From positions 1 to 48,751 of the forward strand of contig JAHQVK010000061.1 of the NCBI GenBank assembly GCA_019634385.1: DNA of 48,751 bases, given 5' to 3'. A program made the translations under genes and the position numbers. The notes beneath the pieces are model-generated. The model was not told the DNA's origin. It worked only from the letters and a program-made list of their open reading frames with translations, and did no database searches. The stretch is from Myxococcales bacterium (GTDB taxonomy: Bacteria > Myxococcota > Kuafuiibacteriia > Kuafuiibacteriales > Kuafuiibacteriaceae). Positions 1 to 8,179 of the stretch are shown here, piece after piece; the stretch's first letter is position 1; each line of letters begins with the position of its first letter.

Positions 1-501
1 TAGTGGCACATGCGAAGGTGCTATTTTACTCCCTTCGAAGGGTAGTCTTATTTATTAGTAATAGCGATGAGATAGATGTTTCTCAATAAGAGAGTCGACT
101 AGGGCGTGTCTATCAACTCCGGCCGCGGTGACGCCGCGACATCCCGCGTTTGTGGGGATTCGGCTCTGGAGGGAGGTTACTAGATGTACCCGACTGAAGG
201 GCCCGAAAGGGTGGCGGAGCCACCGGTCTTTCACAAACGTGGGAAACAAGTCAGAACGGGATCCGGAGTGTAAAGACACACCCTAAAGAGCTTGGACGGC
301 GCTGAATGCCACTTCAAGTGAGTTTGTCTTATCACAAGCAAATTCTTTGAATGGTCGTACAGGGCAGCAACGACACGCATAGTAGCAGGCGGCTGGGCCC
401 AGCCGTAAATGCTACGGGAAATAGTTGGGCTCAACGACTTCTCGTCGTAAGAATAGAGTATGTTGCTAAACTCTGAAAGGTTGATGCTCATCCTTAAAGT
501 C

Positions 502-545
502 TAAAGAGCCACGGTCATCATCTTAAAGAGCCACGGTCATCATCT
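502..545. repeat. 22-nt perfect tandem duplication
   Basis: Two adjacent identical copies of a 22-nt unit that begins TAAAGAGCCACGG occupy 502-523 and 524-545. The unit does not recur elsewhere as far as I can see. It sits about 30 bases before the hairpin element at 573 and looks like a simple local duplication. Confidence 0.85.
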
Positions 546-572
546 AGGGCCTTCACACCCAGCTATAGCAAA

Positions 573-678
573 GACCGCTTGAATTGATTCTGTAAGAATC
601 AACAAGAGGTCGGTCGCACAGGGGGGCATAGCCCGTCGTAGCAGCAGGAACTTGGGTTCAACCCGAGTGATTTCTGCT
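573..678 (+). repeat. Three-hairpin element, copy 1
   Basis: This ~106-nt element consists of three successive hairpins. Hairpin 1 (573-611) has GACCGCTT/AAGAGGTC outer arms and TTGATTCT/AGAATCAA inner arms. Hairpin 2 has the core GGGC-ATA-GCCC (624-634). Hairpin 3 (643-678) has AGCAGGAA pairing with TTTCTGCT, with one G-U pair, around an inner CTTGGG/CCCGAG stem. The order and sequence match 9543-9644. The differences fall so that hairpin 3 stays paired (CCCAAG becomes CCCGAG, a T-G pair); hairpin 1 gains one mismatch. It resembles a MITE-like or REP-like element, or a structured RNA; no family was recognised with certainty. Confidence 0.75.
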
Positions 679-849
679 GTAGTAATCGACGACTAGCTTT
701 CCTCCTAAGTTGAATATTCCGCCTATCCAGACTCTTCACGACCGATTCCTTGCCGAGTTGAGTCACATACCGAGTATACAGCAAAGTTCACTTGAGTTGA
801 GGATCTAGCCCAGTTCACGCACGCGCAGTGGGACCCAACAGAGCATAGA

Positions 850-885
850 AGCAGGAACTTGAGGTCAACTCAAGCGATTTCTGCT
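850..885 (+). repeat. Partial copy of the three-hairpin element (hairpin 3 only)
   Basis: Only the third hairpin is present: AGCAGGAA/TTTCTGCT outer arms and CTTGAG/CTCAAG inner arms, with a 3-nt CGA bulge where the other copies have TGA. Compared with the copy at 9609-9644, one inner base pair has changed on both sides (G-C to A-T). This is a compensatory change that argues the hairpin itself is under selection. It lies 37 bases beyond the rimO stop codon, where it could also act as a transcript end. Confidence 0.7.
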
Positions 886-922
886 GAAAATGGTCTAGAC
901 CGCTTGCTGGGGGGGAGAGGGG

Positions 923-2374
923 TTAGTCAATAATACGAAGTCTTGGCTGGTTGGTCGGGAGAGCTGGCGCGTTGGGAGCATCCATTCGTGCGTGTGCTGG
1001 GCGAGAAGGGGCCGGGTGGATGACACGGTGGATACAGCCGACCAAATCATAGTCATGGGTTTCGGTGATCTCAACCTCAACTATATCACCGGCACTGGCT
1101 AGCTCTTGTCCGTCATTGAGATAGATCGTCCCATCAACCTCCGGTGCTTGTCCTGAGTGGCGACCCTCCAGCAGTAACTCCGTCTCCGATGACACACCGT
1201 CCACTAGAACTTCCAAGCGGCGACCCAAAAACTCGGCCTGCTTGTCTCTGGATGACTCTCGGAGAAGGTTGGCAAGGATGTTGTGACGCTCTTCAGCGAC
1301 CTCTTCGGGTACTTGGTCCGGTAAGTCGTAAGATGGGGTATTTTCTTCCCGAGAGAACTTAAATATACCCACGCGGTCAAACTGCTGCTCTTGCACAAAC
1401 GTGCAGAGCTCCTGAAAGTCTTGGTCTGTTTCGCCAGGAAAACCCACGATGAATGAGGTTCGCAAAGTCAGATTATTTGGCATTGTGCTGCGAATGTCTT
1501 TTAAGAGCTTTTCGACAAATCTCCGTGGTCGTCCTCGGTTCATGCGCTTTAATACCGGATCTGCGATGTGCTGAAGAGGCATATCTATATACGGTACAAT
1601 GTTGTTAGCTTCGCTAAGGACGCGTAAGAGCGCTTTAGAGAAAGGGCGGGGATAGAGGTAGTGTACCCGCACCCAACGCAGACTGTCTATGGCTGCTAAG
1701 GCTTCTAATAGGTTTGCTAGGTTTGTTCTTGGATTTTGGTCGTATCCGTAGCCAGTGAGATCTTGGGCGACGAGGTTGAACTCTACTACGCCCCGCGCAG
1801 CAAGAGCCTCGGCTTCGCGGACTATGTCCGTGATGGGTCGACTCCGCTGTAAGCCACGTAGGGTTGGGATAATGCAAAAAGAGCACTTTTGATCACAACC
1901 CTCCGCCACTTTCACATAGGTGCTATGTGGCAGAAAGGTATTTATTCTCGGCGCGGTGGAAGAATGAAGGAATGTAGGCGTTGAGATTCCCTGACCAGGC
2001 TCGCGGATCCCGCTGAGAACATCGTTGATGGTCTCATATGCGCCGGTTCCCAGGAAGGTGTCTACTTCCGGAATCTCTTCTTCCAACTCTTTAGCGTAGC
2101 GCTGAACCAAACAACCAGCGACTACGAGTTGCTGGGCTCGGCCATTGGTTCGGTGCTGGGCCATCTCCAGGATGACTTCCACCGACTCGCGTTTGGCGTC
2201 TTCAATAAATCCACAGGTGTTTACGACAATGATGTCGGCGTCGGTGGGCTCCATTGTGAAGGCCATGCCAGATTCTGCGAGCCGACCGAGCATCAGCTCA
2301 GAATCGACCCGATTTTTGGGGCATCCGAGGGTAACAAAGTGGATGTTTTTCGGGCTTTTGGGAGAGTATGCCAT
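923..2374 (-). CDS. rimO: Ribosomal protein S12 methylthiotransferase RimO
   Basis: This is a radical-SAM enzyme of the MiaB/RimO family, which adds a methylthio group to an aspartate of ribosomal protein S12. The N-terminal UPF0004 domain begins with the RimO-type motif LGCPKNRVDSELMLG, and cysteines of the first cluster are visible (GCPKN, NTCGF, AGCLVQ). The radical-SAM core carries CDQKCSFC (Cx3Cx2C). A TRAM-like domain forms the C-terminus (about the last 70 residues). The ORF stays open to 2437. I prefer the ATG at 2374, which gives MAYSPK, because GAGGA lies five bases before it and family members start there. The gene is convergent with nothing; its 3' end faces the hairpin island. 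Length is about 483 aa, slightly longer than usual because of a Pro/Ala-rich C-terminal tail. Confidence 0.95.
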   Translation of the reverse strand: MAYSPKSPKNIHFVTLGCPKNRVDSELMLGRLAESGMAFTMEPTDADIIVVNTCGFIEDAKRESVEVILEMAQHRTNGRAQQLVVAGCLVQRYAKELEEEIPEVDTFLGTGAYETINDVLSGIREPGQGISTPTFLHSSTAPRINTFLPHSTYVKVAEGCDQKCSFCIIPTLRGLQRSRPITDIVREAEALAARGVVEFNLVAQDLTGYGYDQNPRTNLANLLEALAAIDSLRWVRVHYLYPRPFSKALLRVLSEANNIVPYIDMPLQHIADPVLKRMNRGRPRRFVEKLLKDIRSTMPNNLTLRTSFIVGFPGETDQDFQELCTFVQEQQFDRVGIFKFSREENTPSYDLPDQVPEEVAEERHNILANLLRESSRDKQAEFLGRRLEVLVDGVSSETELLLEGRHSGQAPEVDGTIYLNDGQELASAGDIVEVEITETHDYDLVGCIHRVIHPAPSRPAHARMDAPNAPALPTNQPRLRIID

Positions 2375-2562
2375 TGCCGTCCTCGGAACGTGGGGGATTG
2401 GGCGATGCTGGTCCATAGGATTTTGGGACTGGGGCATGTCTTTAACGTTGGGCTTGGTCTATGATTCGTACTCGATTCGCCAGGATGTCCGCTGCACGAC
2501 TACGGACACCCTCTTCCCGGTGGCCTCTCCGTCAGCTGGCTAAGGCCGGCCTCCCCCTATTC

Positions 2563-3261
2563 TCAACACAAGTTCGCGGTGAGGTTGGCTTCCTGGCGGG
2601 TGGTAGGACTGATGGCCGCGATAACCACTAGGCCATGATCAGATGTCACCATAAATCGAATTCGTGCCTCTGGATAATTAATAAGTGCTTCTCCTGATTT
2701 TTGATCGATCGCTTTGAGATGGACATGTGCGAGGGCGAACCTAAACATTCCAGTTTGCGTGGCTTTGGCCATGGCTTCTCTCGCTCCCCAAGCAAGGCGC
2801 AGGGGTACATCCTCGTCTTTACAGAGCTCGTGTTCATTAGGGGTTAGCACGCGGTGACGGATACGTTGGATGCGATGTAAGTCGGAAGGATCGACCCAAT
2901 CGATGCCTATACAGGGTCTCGCTGAGGTTCGGTGAGTTGCAACAGCAGCGGCGTGGTTGCTCCCATGTGTGATAGCGACCTCCACTTGGTCGGCGTGAGG
3001 TCCTTTGAGCTGAGGTGCACCTTCCGCATTTCGGAGAATGGAAGCGGCACCGGCGCCCACGGCTCTTAGGGCGGCTCTAGCCGCGCGTCGTCCAGCGAGC
3101 CACTCCCGCTGGCGTTGTTCGGCGGTGAAGGTCTGGTACAGCTCGTTTTCGGCGGGGGTAAGAAATGTCGTGTCTATGGGGGTATTTATGGAGGTTGTAG
3201 CCCATACGGCCCCAGGAAGACCCGGAACCGGCTGTGCGAGCGGAAACATGGCGGTTGCCAT
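2563..3261 (-). CDS. 4'-phosphopantetheinyl transferase superfamily protein (Sfp-like)
   Basis: The predicted role is to attach 4'-phosphopantetheine from CoA to a conserved serine of acyl-, peptidyl- or aryl-carrier proteins. The 232-residue protein shows the family order: a basic substrate segment RQREWLAGRRAARAAL, then the SxSH-like motif ITHGSNHAAAVA, the Mg-binding GIDWVDPSDL, and WGAREAMAKA in place of the usual W/F-xxKEA. The Arg in place of Lys in this last motif is unusual but occurs in the superfamily. The length fits the Sfp group rather than AcpS (about 125 aa). It lies about 190 bp upstream of rimO on the same strand and directly downstream of the EAL-domain gene. The carrier protein it serves is not in the window. 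Confidence 0.8.
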   Translation of the reverse strand: MATAMFPLAQPVPGLPGAVWATTSINTPIDTTFLTPAENELYQTFTAEQRQREWLAGRRAARAALRAVGAGAASILRNAEGAPQLKGPHADQVEVAITHGSNHAAAVATHRTSARPCIGIDWVDPSDLHRIQRIRHRVLTPNEHELCKDEDVPLRLAWGAREAMAKATQTGMFRFALAHVHLKAIDQKSGEALINYPEARIRFMVTSDHGLVVIAAISPTTRQEANLTANLC

Positions 3262-3291
3262 GTATCCTAAACTTTTGAATAAATGTGGTTT

Positions 3292-5127
3292 TTATTGATG
3301 GCTGGGTGGAAATTTTAATTTCTCAACGAGTTCGGTGTATGGTAGGGGTTTTGACCACAGATACCCCTGACCCGAGTCGCACATAAACGTCTGGAGAAGT
3401 TTCGCTTGTTCTTCGGTTTCGACGCCTTCAGCCACCACCTTGAAGTTGAGAACGTGCGCCATAGAGATGATGCTTTGCACAAGGGCAGCATCACGTTGTG
3501 CCGCGGTTATAACCCCAATAAACTCTCGATCGATCTTGAGGGTTTGTACAGCGAGTTGACGCAAGTACGCGAGGGATGAGTATCCGGTGCCAAAATCATC
3601 AATGGAGAACTCAACTCCGTGCGCTCGTAGCTGTTTGACGATCGCTTGGGCTCGCTCGATGTTTTCGATCAAGGAGGTTTCTACGACCTCCAATTCTAGT
3701 GCTTCGCATGGTGCACCAGTCTCCAGTAGGACCTCCAAAACTTCTTCAACAAACTCATCCCGTTGAAGTTGGGCAGCGGCAACGTTAACAGAAACGGTCA
3801 GGTTGGGGAACTTGGTACGAAGACGGACGATATCTGTTAGGGCCATGTGCAACACTTGGCGACCGAGATCGACAATAAGTCCGGATCGCTCCGCGGCTGG
3901 AATAAACTCGCCCGGGGAAACAAAGCCGAGTTCATCATCAATCCATCGAGCCAGAGCTTCGATTGAGTAGAACTTTCCGCTCTTCAGACAAACCTTCGGT
4001 TGGTACGCTACGGCGATCGACTGGGTACCCAAGGCGCTCCGGAGTCGCTGTTCAACGGAAACATCACGAATCAGACGTTCTTCGAGCTCGGTGGTAAATA
4101 CTTCGGAGCCTGATCGGCATTCTTGCGCTCGACGTAGAGCAAGAATGGCCCTGTCGATAAGTTCAGGTGTGGAGTTTGCACGATGGGGAAAGTAGGCGCC
4201 GCCGAATACAAAACAGAGCACTACTTCACGTTCCTCAGCTCGGACAGGCTCCATAAATCCAGTAGTGATCTTGGATATTAGCTTTTCGAGTGTTTTGTCG
4301 CGTTCATTTTGAAGGAGGATTAACCCAAATTGGTCACCATTAAAACGGAAGACATGGGCCGTTTCGGGAACCAAACTAGCGAGTCGTCGGGCAGCTGCAC
4401 GGAGGATAGAATCGCCTGCTCTTCTCCCAAACGCAGAATTAATGGCGTTGAAGTCCGCGATGTCTGCGATCACCAAAGCGACGCCGGTGCCGGACAGACG
4501 TGCGGAAGCAAGAGCCTGATTCAACATGTTGAGCCCGCTCGTTCGGTTAAGCAGACCCGTGAGCGGACAGTGCTCGTATGTAAACTCGATCGCTTCAGTG
4601 GGAGGTTTCGACGGGCTCATTGTGGATTCCACAACTCGGGCAAATCTATCGAGAACCTCTTCCGCTTCAGGCCCAATGGTTTCCGGAGACAATGTGGCTC
4701 CGAGCCATCCTATGGGTTGGGATTCGTTGTTGAGCAGTTGAAGAGCGCATAGTTTATATGTGTTCTGCTCGCCTCTCAGGTGGAGGATGGTGAATGAAGT
4801 ACCGGGAACGTGCGCTTTTTGAGAAATAGTGGGCTCAGATCCGAGAACCATCCCATGACTAGCCACTAATATAGTTCGAGTTTGGTCGGCGCGAAAGATG
4901 ACTGAGGATGGGACGCTAAAATAGTCCGCTACCAGTCGGCACAATCGGGTCAAGGTTATGTCTACGTACTGTGCAGGCAACACGCGTGAATTCGCGCCCT
5001 CGGGTAGGGAGTGGTCCGATGCTCCAGACATCGACGCGAGAATGCTCGGGCGCGTCATCGTATGGATTAATCGGCTCGTTGGGTCAAAGTGTAGTGGGAT
5101 GTTTAGGGTACGGGCCTGATGGTTCAC
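3292..5127 (-). CDS. GAF/degenerate GGDEF/EAL protein, probable c-di-GMP phosphodiesterase
   Basis: A cytoplasmic c-di-GMP signalling protein. The N-terminal ~175 residues look like a GAF-type sensor. A GGDEF domain follows (about 185-310), but its signature reads FNGDQF (about 262-267) instead of GGD/EEF, so diguanylate cyclase activity is unlikely. The EAL domain (about 355-605) looks intact: EAL at about 390-392, an ExVE-like segment, DDFGTGYSSL at about 510-519, KIDREFI and VAEGVET. Its activity is therefore predicted to be c-di-GMP hydrolysis, with the GGDEF domain as a possible GTP-binding regulatory module. The listed start is GTG and overlaps the divergent radC-like ORF by 9 bases. 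ATG codons at 5058 (MTRPS) or 5031 (MSGAS) are plausible real starts and would leave room for promoters. Confidence 0.88.
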   Translation of the reverse strand: MNHQARTLNIPLHFDPTSRLIHTMTRPSILASMSGASDHSLPEGANSRVLPAQYVDITLTRLCRLVADYFSVPSSVIFRADQTRTILVASHGMVLGSEPTISQKAHVPGTSFTILHLRGEQNTYKLCALQLLNNESQPIGWLGATLSPETIGPEAEEVLDRFARVVESTMSPSKPPTEAIEFTYEHCPLTGLLNRTSGLNMLNQALASARLSGTGVALVIADIADFNAINSAFGRRAGDSILRAAARRLASLVPETAHVFRFNGDQFGLILLQNERDKTLEKLISKITTGFMEPVRAEEREVVLCFVFGGAYFPHRANSTPELIDRAILALRRAQECRSGSEVFTTELEERLIRDVSVEQRLRSALGTQSIAVAYQPKVCLKSGKFYSIEALARWIDDELGFVSPGEFIPAAERSGLIVDLGRQVLHMALTDIVRLRTKFPNLTVSVNVAAAQLQRDEFVEEVLEVLLETGAPCEALELEVVETSLIENIERAQAIVKQLRAHGVEFSIDDFGTGYSSLAYLRQLAVQTLKIDREFIGVITAAQRDAALVQSIISMAHVLNFKVVAEGVETEEQAKLLQTFMCDSGQGYLWSKPLPYTELVEKLKFPPSHQ

Positions 5128-5832
5128 AATGAGCCCAGATCTGTAGTGAGCCCGCTTTATATCCGAAGTTCGACGGTAGGCGTTTCCTACTGTCTGAATT
5201 TGTATGATTTATCTGTTGGCACGATCTATGTTCAGACCGCGAAGGTGGGTAAGTACGCAAATGACGCAGAGGCTTTGGCTCAGATGTTGGTTTCCCCGGA
5301 GGGCGTTCAGGCGATCGAGCATCTTTTGGATGCGGTGGGAGGATGGCATGGACTCTATCAAGTAGGTCCACAAAGATTGATTGCGGTATTAGGAGAGGAT
5401 CGTCGTAGGCAGGTGGAGGCTCTATTTAAAGTGGTGGCTTCCTGGTTAGAGATTCGGCCATTATCGAAGGTGATCGATGGTCCATCCACCCTTTGGCAGT
5501 TGTTGCGTCCTCGCCTTGCATTTGAACCGGTAGAGGGATTTTGGGTGGTTTCCCTGGATATCCGAGCTAGAGTCATTGGTTTTGAGCGGGTAGCGCAAGG
5601 GATCCTAAATGCTTGTCTCATTCATGCGAGAGAGGTTTTTGCGCCAGCGCTGCAAGTCCGAGCGGCGAGTATTGTTTTAATCCATAACCATCCAAGTGGA
5701 GATCCGGAACCAAGTGCCGAAGATCAGGTGCTTACGGATCGATTAATTTCTGCTGGAGCATTGTTAGGCATTCCGGTGGTGGATCATATTGTCGTGGCTA
5801 GGGGGGGAGCGACGTCCATACTTGGGATATAG
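5119..5832 (+). CDS. RadC-like JAMM-domain protein
   Basis: The C-terminal ~110 residues form a RadC/JAMM fold with the zinc-site motif HNHPSGDPEPSAED (HxHx7-8SxxD) followed by the conserved GIPVVDHIVVARG. The N-terminal half has only a degenerate helix-hairpin-helix-like region. Despite the historical name, RadC proteins are not established repair enzymes; a metal-dependent hydrolase role is inferred from the fold. At 237 aa it is near family length, but the first ~50 residues look non-homologous. The true start could be a later GTG/TTG or the ATG at residue 56. It is divergent from, and slightly overlapping, the EAL gene, and 115 bp upstream of ppk1 on the same strand. Confidence 0.78.
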   Translation: MVHNEPRSVVSPLYIRSSTVGVSYCLNLYDLSVGTIYVQTAKVGKYANDAEALAQMLVSPEGVQAIEHLLDAVGGWHGLYQVGPQRLIAVLGEDRRRQVEALFKVVASWLEIRPLSKVIDGPSTLWQLLRPRLAFEPVEGFWVVSLDIRARVIGFERVAQGILNACLIHAREVFAPALQVRAASIVLIHNHPSGDPEPSAEDQVLTDRLISAGALLGIPVVDHIVVARGGATSILGI

Positions 5833-5947
5833 GGGGGGAGGCATTTGAGGTAGAAGTGGCGAGGTGTTGTAGAAGAAGCGCTTGCCGGCAAATGTCTCCT
5901 CGAAACAAAAACGATGGGACGACCAAATAGGCGTCACTGAGGCTATA

Positions 5948-8068
5948 ATGAGTTCACGCCAAAAGTTTTTAAAAGACCGTGGGGATGCGGCGATTTTTGT
6001 GAATCGGGAGCTGAGTTTTCTCTCGTTTAATCAGCGGGTGCTTGAAGAGGTCTCAGATTCCCAGATGCCTCTATTGGAGCGGCTTAGATTTGCGAGCATC
6101 GTAAGTACAAACCTCGATGAGTTTTTTATGATTCGGGTTGCGGGGCTTAAGCAGCAAGTCAAGAGCGGAGTATTAGATGCCGGTCCGGACGGCATGTTAG
6201 CAACAGAGCAGTTGCAAGTGGTCCGTGCGAAAGTTTCGGAACAAGTACAAGCCCTAGAGTTGATACTTGTAAGCGATATTCTCCCCAGTCTTCGGGCGGA
6301 GGGGATTGCTATTTTGAGTGTTGATGAACTGATGGGTGAGTCTCGAGCAAATCTAGGCGCTTATTTCGAGCAGAGCATCTTTCCCATGCTTACGCCGCTT
6401 GCTGTTGATCCGGGCCACCCGTTTCCGTTTCTCAAAAACCGGAGCTTGGATCTCGCGGTTCACCTTCTCCCAGAGCGGAGTGTGCTGGATGCGTCACCCC
6501 TCCTTGCGGTGATTCAAGTTCCTAGTCTTTTACCTCGGTTTGTGCCGGTAGAAGAAACAGGGTACGACGTAGCCTTTGTTCGTATCGAAGATCTTGTTCG
6601 TTCCTACGTTCATCTACTTTTTCCAGGTATGCGGATTATCGAAGTGGTCGCCTTCAGGGTGATTCGCAACTGGGACTTGAGTTTTGACGTTGAGGAACAA
6701 GAAGATCTATTGGAGGCAGTGCAGAAGGAACTGAGGCGCCGTTGGCGCCTGGATGCGGTGCGACTGGAAATAGAAAATGGCGTGAGCAAAGTTCTCGAAG
6801 ATCGCCTGCGGCAAGCTTTGGAACTAGATTCAGAGGATGTTCAGCGGTGTAAAGGATGGCTGGCGTTGGCGGACACAGCGCGATTGCTCGAAGTTATTGG
6901 TCGGTCTGACCTTAGAGATGAGCCTTTTGAGCCCGTATTGTCCTCGTCTTTTGCGGAGGAGGAGGATGTTTTTGCTGCCGTTGCCCGAGGTGATGTACTT
7001 CTTCACCACCCGTATGAGTCGTACGAGCCGGTTCTCGATTTGTTAGCATCCGCGGCATCCGATGCCGGTGTGCTAGCGGTGAAGCAGACCCTCTACCGTA
7101 TGAATCCTGGATCACCTATCCTAGATTCGTTGATTCGCGCGGCTGAAAACGGCAAGCAAGTCACTGCTCTCGTTGAGCTTAAGGCCCGGTTTCATGAAGA
7201 AATGAATGTTGAGTGGGCAAGGGCTCTCGAGCAGGCTGGGGTACACGTTGTCTACGGCATTATTGGTCTAAAAACTCACTGTAAGATAACCCTTGTGGTG
7301 CGTCGTGAGACGGGCGGAATCCGAAGATATGTTCATTTAGGTACCGGAAACTATAACGAACAAACCGCTAAAACCTACTCTGATCTTTCTTTCTTCACCG
7401 CTAGGGATGATGTGGGACGAGATATCGCGGCACTCTTCAATTTGTTGACTGGGTACAGTGAGGTTCCGAGCTGGGAGAAACTGGTGGTGGCTCCGCTGGG
7501 GTTGCGCCAACGGCTTTTGGAATTGATTGATGGCACGCGGCAAGTAGCTTCGGAGGGACGCCCGGCGAAGATTGTCATGAAAACGAACGCACTGAATGAC
7601 ATTGTACTATCAAAAGCGCTAGTGAGTGCGGCGCAAGCAGGTGTTGAAGTGGTGCTCCTAGTTCGAGGTCCTTGTACCCTTCGAACGGGTATTCGAGGGA
7701 AGGGCGATCGTATTCGAGTTCAAATGATTGTTGACCGTTTTCTCGAACATTCGCGACTTTTATATTTTGCGCGCGACGGAGATGAGTCGGTGTTTGTAAC
7801 CAGCACAGATATCGTGCACCGCAACTTCGACCGACGGGTTGAGGTGATGCTCCCCATTGAGGACGAATCTATTAAGCGCCGCATTGTGGACGAGATTTTG
7901 GCGACGGAGCTTAGTGATGACACTAAAACGGCAATACTGCAGCCAAATGGGCAATATCTGAAATCTTCGGAGGGGACAATTCGCGCGCAGGAGCGGTTTA
8001 TGAAACTAGCTCATGCTCGAGCCTCCATGGTGAAGAAGCCGAGAGCTGGGTTTCGGCGTTCTTCTTGA
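5948..8068 (+). CDS. ppk: Polyphosphate kinase 1
   Basis: The enzyme reversibly polymerises the gamma-phosphate of ATP into inorganic polyphosphate. The domain order is complete: N-terminal helical domain (VNRELSFLSFNQRVLEE, STNLDEFFMIRVAGLKQQ), head domain, and two C-terminal PLD-like catalytic domains. The autophosphorylated histidine lies in GLKTHCKITLVVR, and the second conserved histidine in VDRFLEHSRLLYF. The Mg/ATP segment LGTGNYNEQTAKTYSD is present. Total length is about 706 aa, typical of the family. The ORF is open from 5882. The ATG at 5948 (MSSRQKF) was chosen because homology begins there, while residues 1-22 of the longer form look spurious. No ppx or PPK2 gene is nearby. Confidence 0.96.
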   Translation: MSSRQKFLKDRGDAAIFVNRELSFLSFNQRVLEEVSDSQMPLLERLRFASIVSTNLDEFFMIRVAGLKQQVKSGVLDAGPDGMLATEQLQVVRAKVSEQVQALELILVSDILPSLRAEGIAILSVDELMGESRANLGAYFEQSIFPMLTPLAVDPGHPFPFLKNRSLDLAVHLLPERSVLDASPLLAVIQVPSLLPRFVPVEETGYDVAFVRIEDLVRSYVHLLFPGMRIIEVVAFRVIRNWDLSFDVEEQEDLLEAVQKELRRRWRLDAVRLEIENGVSKVLEDRLRQALELDSEDVQRCKGWLALADTARLLEVIGRSDLRDEPFEPVLSSSFAEEEDVFAAVARGDVLLHHPYESYEPVLDLLASAASDAGVLAVKQTLYRMNPGSPILDSLIRAAENGKQVTALVELKARFHEEMNVEWARALEQAGVHVVYGIIGLKTHCKITLVVRRETGGIRRYVHLGTGNYNEQTAKTYSDLSFFTARDDVGRDIAALFNLLTGYSEVPSWEKLVVAPLGLRQRLLELIDGTRQVASEGRPAKIVMKTNALNDIVLSKALVSAAQAGVEVVLLVRGPCTLRTGIRGKGDRIRVQMIVDRFLEHSRLLYFARDGDESVFVTSTDIVHRNFDRRVEVMLPIEDESIKRRIVDEILATELSDDTKTAILQPNGQYLKSSEGTIRAQERFMKLAHARASMVKKPRAGFRRSS

Positions 8069-8179
8069 CGGCGTCACCGCGTGTGCCGGATATCTATAAT
8101 CCAAATTACCGGTGGTTCTTTTGATGGAAGGTCGGTGTATGACATCCGTCTGGTGCTACAGTGGTAATGAATTCAGCTC

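Larger units (their letters stand above)
1..922. other. Gene-poor, hairpin-rich intergenic island
   Basis: I see no convincing gene here. The stretch holds several perfect inverted repeats: CGCGG/CCGCG at 124-138, ATCCC/GGGAT near 141-160 and GGTGGC-GGA-GCCACC at 210-224. It also holds a 22-nt perfect tandem duplication (502-545), one full copy (573-678) and one partial copy (850-885) of a hairpin element that recurs near 9.6 kb, and the 15-nt word GACTAGGGCGTGTCT (97-111), also found at 9275-9289. Short minus-strand ORFs of 61-86 codons at 55-279, 231-491 and 599-784 lack recognisable domains and clear ribosome sites. The region lies downstream of the rimO 3' end. It could be a decayed mobile element or a structured noncoding region. 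Confidence 0.6.

Noticed and set aside
55..491. Two overlapping minus-strand ORFs (74 and 86 codons) as real genes or IS remnants
   Set aside because: No domain, no good ribosome site, and they lie over hairpins. The word at 97-111 looks like an IS end, but I could not match a transposase in any frame.
643..678. tRNA-like T-arm (GGGTTCAACCC)
   Set aside because: No acceptor, D or anticodon arm surrounds it. The stem belongs to the repeated hairpin element.
8065..8100. Promoter for the PHP-like gene (TTGACG and TATAAT)
   Set aside because: The hexamers are 24 bases apart, too far for sigma-70. The -10-like box alone is noted in the gene entry.
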